This document shows, in pieces, positions 60,195 through 64,000 of a DNA stretch of 64,000 bases. Location of the stretch: NCBI GenBank assembly GCA_027483645.1, contig JAIXUD010000011.1, positions 1 to 64,000 of the forward strand, read 5' to 3'. The DNA comes from Sphingobacteriales bacterium. Its GTDB lineage: Bacteria > Bacteroidota > Bacteroidia > Chitinophagales > CAIOSU01. How positions within the stretch are numbered: the first letter of the stretch is position 1; the number at the start of each line of letters is the position of its first letter. Below the pieces are notes generated by a model. The model did no database searches. It had not been told where the DNA came from and saw only the letters and a program-made list of their open reading frames with translations. The position numbers and the translations under genes were made by a program.

Positions 60195-61991
60195 ATGAAA
60201 CACCTGCTCGCCCTAACCTTATTCATCGCAACATTCACCGCCCACGCTGCCACCGGCCTTACCGGTAAGGTAGAGGTACTAAACCCAAACGGTGAGATAA
60301 ACAACGGGACGGCGCAGGCAATAGTGGAGGGCGGACAACCCCCTTACCAATACTTTTGGCCGCAAGCTGGCACGCCTACTACCTCCATGAACACTACCGA
60401 TGTGCATGAGGGTGTTGCCGGAGTGGTTACCGTGGTGGATGCTAATAACAACACCTTGGTTTTGGAATATAAGGTACCCACCGAATCCATCAGCGAAGCT
60501 ATCAATGCGCTTTTTGATCCGGTAGTAGATGCATTTGGCGCGGTGCTGTTTTACGACCCTTTTTCGGCCATCGGTATTTACGATCCAGTTTTGCATGACA
60601 AGCAGGGCAATGTGTTGCTCAATGCCAACGGCACGCCCAAAACCAAGGGCATCCCTTTGGTGGTGGTGTGGCTTATTTTTGGTTGTTTGTACTTCACCTT
60701 CCGCATGAAGTTTTTGAACGTGTGGGGCTTCAAACATGCGCTAGACTTAGTTCGTGGCCGCTACGATAAACCGGGTGACGAGGGCGAGGTAACCCATTTC
60801 CAAGCGCTTACGGCCGCACTATCGGGTACGCTTGGCCTAGGTAATATAGCAGGCGTGGCATTTGCCATAGCTATTGGTGGTGCCGGTGCTACGTTTTGGA
60901 TGATAGTGGCTGGGCTGCTGGGCATGTGCCTCAAGTTTGCAGAATGTACCCTAGGTGTGAAGTACCGCAGTATCGATGCTGATGGGCAAGTATTTGGCGG
61001 GCCGATGCACTACCTCAGCAAAGGCTTAGCGCTTAGAGGATGGAGCAAGACTGGTAAGGTGCTGGCGGTGCTGTTTGCCATTATGTGCGTGGGCGGCACG
61101 CTGGGCGGGGGCAATATGTTCCAAGCCAACCAAGCCTTTGCGCAGGTGCAGGGCGACTTGCCCTTTATGCAAGAGTATGGCGCTTGGTTTGGCTTGGCAA
61201 TGGCCATTTTGGTAGGTTTGGTTATCATCGGCGGTATCAAAGGCATTGCCCGTGTATCCGATAAGCTGGTGCCCTTCATGGTTGGTTTGTACATTTTGCT
61301 TGCGCTGATTATCATCGGTACTAATATTGGCGAAATGGGCAATGCCTTCCGTGCCATTATTGATGGGGCATTTGCGGCAGATGCCTTAAAAGGGGGCTTT
61401 ATCGGGGTGCTGATAGTGGGCTTCCAACGGGCCTCGTTTTCAAACGAGGCTGGTGTGGGTTCGGCATCCATCGCCCACGCTGCCGCCAAAACCAACGAGC
61501 CGGTAAGTGAGGGCATCGTAGCGTTGCTGGAACCGTTCTTCGATACGGTAGTGGTGTGCACCATCACGGCCTTGGTAATCATCTTTACTGGCCTGCACGA
61601 AACCGCTCCTGAGGGCATGACGGGCAGCCAGCTTACCACGGCTGCTTTTAGCCGGCATTTCCATTGGTTTAGGTATGTGCTTACGTTTATTGTGTGCCTG
61701 TTTGCTTTTGCTACCATGATATCATGGTCGTACTATGGGCAGAAGGCGTGGGCTTACATGTTCGGCCACAGCAAGTGGGTTGATTATTCTTACAAACTCC
61801 TCTTTCTTGCTTGTACCGTTATCGGGGCAGCCACCAGCGCGGGCTCCATCGTGGTGTTCTCGGATATGATGATACTTGGTATGGCATTCCCGAACCTACT
61901 GGGGTTGCTTATCATGAGCAAGGAGATAAGCCTGGATACGAAAAACTATTTTAAGCGATTGAAGAGCGGGGAGATAAAGCGGTATAAATAG
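60195..61991 (+). CDS. Sodium:alanine symporter (AGCS) with N-terminal ectodomain
   Basis: 598 residues from ATG 60195. Unusually, a signal peptide (MKHLLALTLFIATFTAHA) and a beta-rich domain (about 25-110, IVEGGQPPYQYFWPQAG, resembling SprB/PKD-type repeats) precede the transporter, so the N-terminus must lie outside. About eleven helices follow (from IPLVVVWLIFGCLYFTF). AALSGTLGLGNIAGVAFAI and GFQRASFSNEAGVGSASIAHAAA are AGCS signatures, together with VFGGPMHYLSKGL. It should import alanine or glycine with sodium. Typical family members are about 450-500 residues without the extra domain. Confidence 0.9.
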   Translation: MKHLLALTLFIATFTAHAATGLTGKVEVLNPNGEINNGTAQAIVEGGQPPYQYFWPQAGTPTTSMNTTDVHEGVAGVVTVVDANNNTLVLEYKVPTESISEAINALFDPVVDAFGAVLFYDPFSAIGIYDPVLHDKQGNVLLNANGTPKTKGIPLVVVWLIFGCLYFTFRMKFLNVWGFKHALDLVRGRYDKPGDEGEVTHFQALTAALSGTLGLGNIAGVAFAIAIGGAGATFWMIVAGLLGMCLKFAECTLGVKYRSIDADGQVFGGPMHYLSKGLALRGWSKTGKVLAVLFAIMCVGGTLGGGNMFQANQAFAQVQGDLPFMQEYGAWFGLAMAILVGLVIIGGIKGIARVSDKLVPFMVGLYILLALIIIGTNIGEMGNAFRAIIDGAFAADALKGGFIGVLIVGFQRASFSNEAGVGSASIAHAAAKTNEPVSEGIVALLEPFFDTVVVCTITALVIIFTGLHETAPEGMTGSQLTTAAFSRHFHWFRYVLTFIVCLFAFATMISWSYYGQKAWAYMFGHSKWVDYSYKLLFLACTVIGAATSAGSIVVFSDMMILGMAFPNLLGLLIMSKEISLDTKNYFKRLKSGEIKRYK

Positions 61992-61998
61992 CTTTTTG

Positions 61999-62104
61999 GA
62001 CCAAGGACCATAGACGATAGACCATGGATGCTGCAAATTTAGACCACTGACGACAGACGACGGACCACGGTTACTGCAAATTGGACCACAGCCGGCGGAC
62101 CACA
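61999..62104. repeat. Long heptamer array, GACCAYR type (11 units in three blocks)
   Basis: Block 1: GACCAAG, GACCATA, GACGATA, GACCATG (61999-62026), then GATGCTGCAAATTTA. Block 2: GACCACT, GACGACA, GACGACG, GACCACG (62042-62069), then GTTACTGCAAATTG. Block 3: GACCACA, GCCGGCG, GACCACA (62084-62104), then GTTGCTTCAATT. It starts seven bases after the symporter stop codon, in a convergent gap. Confidence 0.92.
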
Positions 62105-62110
62105 GTTGCT

Positions 62111-62413
62111 TCAATTAATAGATTCTGGGCTTTTAGGGGCTTCGGTTTCGGCACGTTTTAACCATACATCTGCCACATGGAACATACCGAAAAACAGCAC
62201 CTGCACAATGTTAGTAGGGGTTGCTAGGTTAAGCTTCCTTCCCCAAATGATGAATATTACGGTAATAAAGAAATGCCCGCCCACCGTAAGTGGCAGCAAT
62301 ATGCGCATGAGCTGCGCAAAGAAACTAGCGTCCCCGCTGGTCCACGCCCAAATGCCGGCTACCCAAACACTTGCCGTCAGGGCCTTACCGCCGTATATCA
62401 TGGTTTGTAACAT
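62111..62413 (-). CDS. Small membrane protein
   Basis: 100 residues with three hydrophobic segments (ALTASVWVAGIWAWT, FAQLMRILLPLTVGGHFFITVIFIIWG, NIVQVLFFGMFHVADVW). LLPLTVGGHFF recalls the DUF1145 family, but the match is only by eye. Leaderless-type promoter TAACTTTG-CAAT-ATG. It converges on the symporter across the long heptamer array. Confidence 0.6.
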   Translation of the reverse strand: MLQTMIYGGKALTASVWVAGIWAWTSGDASFFAQLMRILLPLTVGGHFFITVIFIIWGRKLNLATPTNIVQVLFFGMFHVADVWLKRAETEAPKSPESIN

Positions 62414-62417
62414 ATTG

Positions 62418-62425
62418 CAAAGTTA
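62418..62425 (-). promoter_or_regulatory. Leaderless-type promoter of the small membrane protein
   Basis: Minus strand TAACTTTG-CAAT-ATG, four bases between box and start codon. Confidence 0.65.
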
Positions 62426-62625
62426 GTGGTTTTTATGGTGAGCGATTAGGAAATAGCACGTAGGAATTGGAAGAATTATCCTGCTCCCAGTATCGAAAGG
62501 TGCTGGATCGTTTTTGGGATAACACTTCCGTCTTGTAATCGCTTCAAAAAGTCCATCGCCTGTCTTCCAAAAAAACTTATCTTAGCAAAACCCTATTCCT
62601 CAACCTAATTTGTTAAGACCCCCCT

Positions 62626-64000
62626 ATGAAAAAGCTATTTACCCTTACCCTTTGTTTGGCCTTGTATTGCGGCGCGTTCGCTCAGGGCGAAATTGTATCG
62701 TACACCAAAACCAATACCCTTACCATTGCCGATTTGGATTCGGTATTGGCGAGCTTTGGCGCTCAGGGGCTACTTACCCCTGAATACGAACTAGATGTTT
62801 ACAAAGTGCTGTACCGCACTCCTTATCGCACCCTTAACAACCTGGTAACTGTGAGTGGTGCTATGGTGGTGCCAAAAAATACCCAGTGCCCCGTGCCAAT
62901 GGCTATGTATATGCATGGTACGGCGAGTGACCGCACGGGCGTGCCGTCTTATGGCTCACAGGAGATGAACATAGGGCTATTGTTTGGCATGTTGGGCAAC
63001 ATTGTTGTACTACCCGATTATCTAGGCTTGGGCGATAGCGATACCTCGGTTATCGTTCACCCATATATCCACGCCTTTTCTCAAGCCAACGACGGTATCA
63101 ACATGATTCGTGCTGGCAGGCACTTGGAAGATTCGATCGGTATTACCGATAACGGGCAGTTGTTCATTTTCGGTTATTCGCAAGGCGGTTTTGCCGCAGC
63201 GGCAACTTTGAGGGAGATTGAAACCAACTACCCTACCGAGTTCAACGTAACTGCCGTGGCCCCTATGAGCGGCGCATTCGACCTTACTGGTGCCCAAAAA
63301 GACCAAATTGGTTCGGATAGCGCGTATGCTACACCGGGCTATTTGCCATACATTATCCTCAGCTACCAATCTATCTACGGCAACCTGTATGATAGCATTC
63401 AGCAAGTGCTCAAATCGCCATACGACAGCACCATGCCTGCTTTGTTTTACAGCAAAAACTATGGCATCGGTTATATTAATACCCAAGCCACACCGGTGCC
63501 GAAGGCTATGGTACAAGATAGCACCATAGCCAACTTTGAGGCCGATAGCCTGCACCCGTTGCGCTTGGCATTAGCCGAAAGCCACCTGCTAGACTGGACA
63601 CCACAAGCGCCAGTAAAGCTATTCTATTGCAGCGAAGACGAGCAGGTAACCCCCCTAAACAGTACCAATGCCTTTGCCGCCTGGACGGCCAACGGCGCCC
63701 CGAATGTGCAAATACAAAACTTGGGCGCCTACGACCATACCGGTTGCGTGCAGTACGCCCTTATCAATGGTTTGGGCTACATCAATGGTTTTAGGACTGG
63801 CTGTGTGGGCATTACCGAAAAGGATGCGAATACCTTTGAGCTGTTCCCGAACCCAAGCACTGGCCTGGTAATACTGCAAACCAAAAAAGACGCAGCAGGC
63901 ACCGTAACCGTGCAAAACCTACTAGGCCAGCAAGTACACAGCAGCGCCTTGGCCATTAGCCAAAGCCACACGCTAGACCTAAGCAACCTGCAGCCGGGCA
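62626..64000 (+). CDS. Secreted alpha/beta-hydrolase (lipase-like) with T9SS domain, 3' end cut
   Basis: 458 residues visible; the frame is still open at the window edge. Signal peptide MKKLFTLTLCLALYCGAFAQ. The hydrolase domain has GNIVVLPDYLGLGDSD, the nucleophile elbow FGYSQGGFAAAA (Ser), CSEDEQVTP (Asp) and AYDHTGC (His), the order of the secretory lipase family. From about residue 405 a T9SS type A domain begins (FELFPNPSTGLVIL, VQNLLGQQVH) and only its last strand is missing. It is probably an esterase or lipase released at the cell surface. The ATG follows an AT-rich upstream of about 200 bases with no clear -7 consensus. Confidence 0.85.
   Translation, partial: MKKLFTLTLCLALYCGAFAQGEIVSYTKTNTLTIADLDSVLASFGAQGLLTPEYELDVYKVLYRTPYRTLNNLVTVSGAMVVPKNTQCPVPMAMYMHGTASDRTGVPSYGSQEMNIGLLFGMLGNIVVLPDYLGLGDSDTSVIVHPYIHAFSQANDGINMIRAGRHLEDSIGITDNGQLFIFGYSQGGFAAAATLREIETNYPTEFNVTAVAPMSGAFDLTGAQKDQIGSDSAYATPGYLPYIILSYQSIYGNLYDSIQQVLKSPYDSTMPALFYSKNYGIGYINTQATPVPKAMVQDSTIANFEADSLHPLRLALAESHLLDWTPQAPVKLFYCSEDEQVTPLNSTNAFAAWTANGAPNVQIQNLGAYDHTGCVQYALINGLGYINGFRTGCVGITEKDANTFELFPNPSTGLVILQTKKDAAGTVTVQNLLGQQVHSSALAISQSHTLDLSNLQPG

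Noticed and set aside
61010-61717. 235-codon frame opposite the symporter
   Set aside because: Antisense shadow of the AGCS core; no independent features.
50784-62104. Heptamer arrays as CRISPR, attachment sites or terminators
   Set aside because: There are no spacers, no direct repeat of 20-50 bases, no integrase, and the arrays do not form stable stems with a T run.

Overview
This 64 kb window is chromosomal DNA of a member of the Bacteroidota. The evidence is direct: TAnnTTTG-type -7 promoter boxes before many genes with few Shine-Dalgarno sequences, type IX secretion (T9SS) sorting domains, a MurF-alanine racemase fusion, a TonB receptor with a carboxypeptidase-like N-terminal domain, and LytTR two-component genes. 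The class (Chitinophagia/Sphingobacteriia-like) is only an inference. I see no rRNA, tRNA, transposase, phage or CRISPR array.

Layout. 1-6.5 kb: the 3' end of a large repeat adhesin, a glycosyltransferase, a beta-barrel protein, a TPR/WG-repeat protein, and several small genes, two of them very short. 6.6-9.3 kb: a LytS/LytTR two-component pair and a membrane protein. 9.4-14.3 kb: housekeeping genes serS, ftsH, rsfS and birA. 14.3-17.3 kb: a glutamine-synthetase-like ligase beside an ethanolamine-type permease. 17.4-19.4 kb: a di-heme peroxidase coupled to a T9SS cargo gene. 20-27 kb: trmB, a TrpF-like protein, a lipoprotein, sodA, a thioesterase, an AT-rich secreted protein gene and recR. 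27-34.6 kb: small secreted proteins, a ClC transporter, pcp, an LEA-like/SRPBCC protein and an L,D-transpeptidase. 34.7-45.3 kb: a polysaccharide cluster with three GT4 glycosyltransferases, a methyltransferase, a nucleotide-sugar epimerase, a polytopic membrane protein and two asparagine synthetases. 45.7-49.3 kb: two tandem TPR paralogues, then an ECF sigma / anti-sigma-like / periplasmic sensor-like trio. 49.4-56.7 kb: a sorting-domain-only protein, thiL, a sphingomyelinase-like phosphodiesterase, murF-alr, an acyl-CoA dehydrogenase and tadA. 56.8-60 kb: a DUF4625-like lipoprotein and a ZnuD-like TonB receptor sharing a palindromic operator. 60.2-64 kb: an alanine/sodium symporter with an added ectodomain, a small membrane protein, and a secreted lipase cut by the window edge.

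The most unusual signals lie between the genes. At least thirteen intergenic sites carry degenerate tandem repeats with a period of exactly 7 or 8 bp (GACCAYR, GACACAA, TCAAGTA, ATTGGTT, AACCAATC). They sit either just upstream of -7 promoter boxes or directly after stop codons. Separately, six genes have a TAnnTTTG box only 4-5 nt before the ATG, which predicts leaderless mRNAs. Three copies of the palindrome TGCAACANTGTTGCA overlap the -7 boxes of the TonB receptor and its partner lipoprotein in identical geometry, the signature of a metal-responsive (probably zinc) repressor site. Several REP-like inverted-repeat elements are also present.
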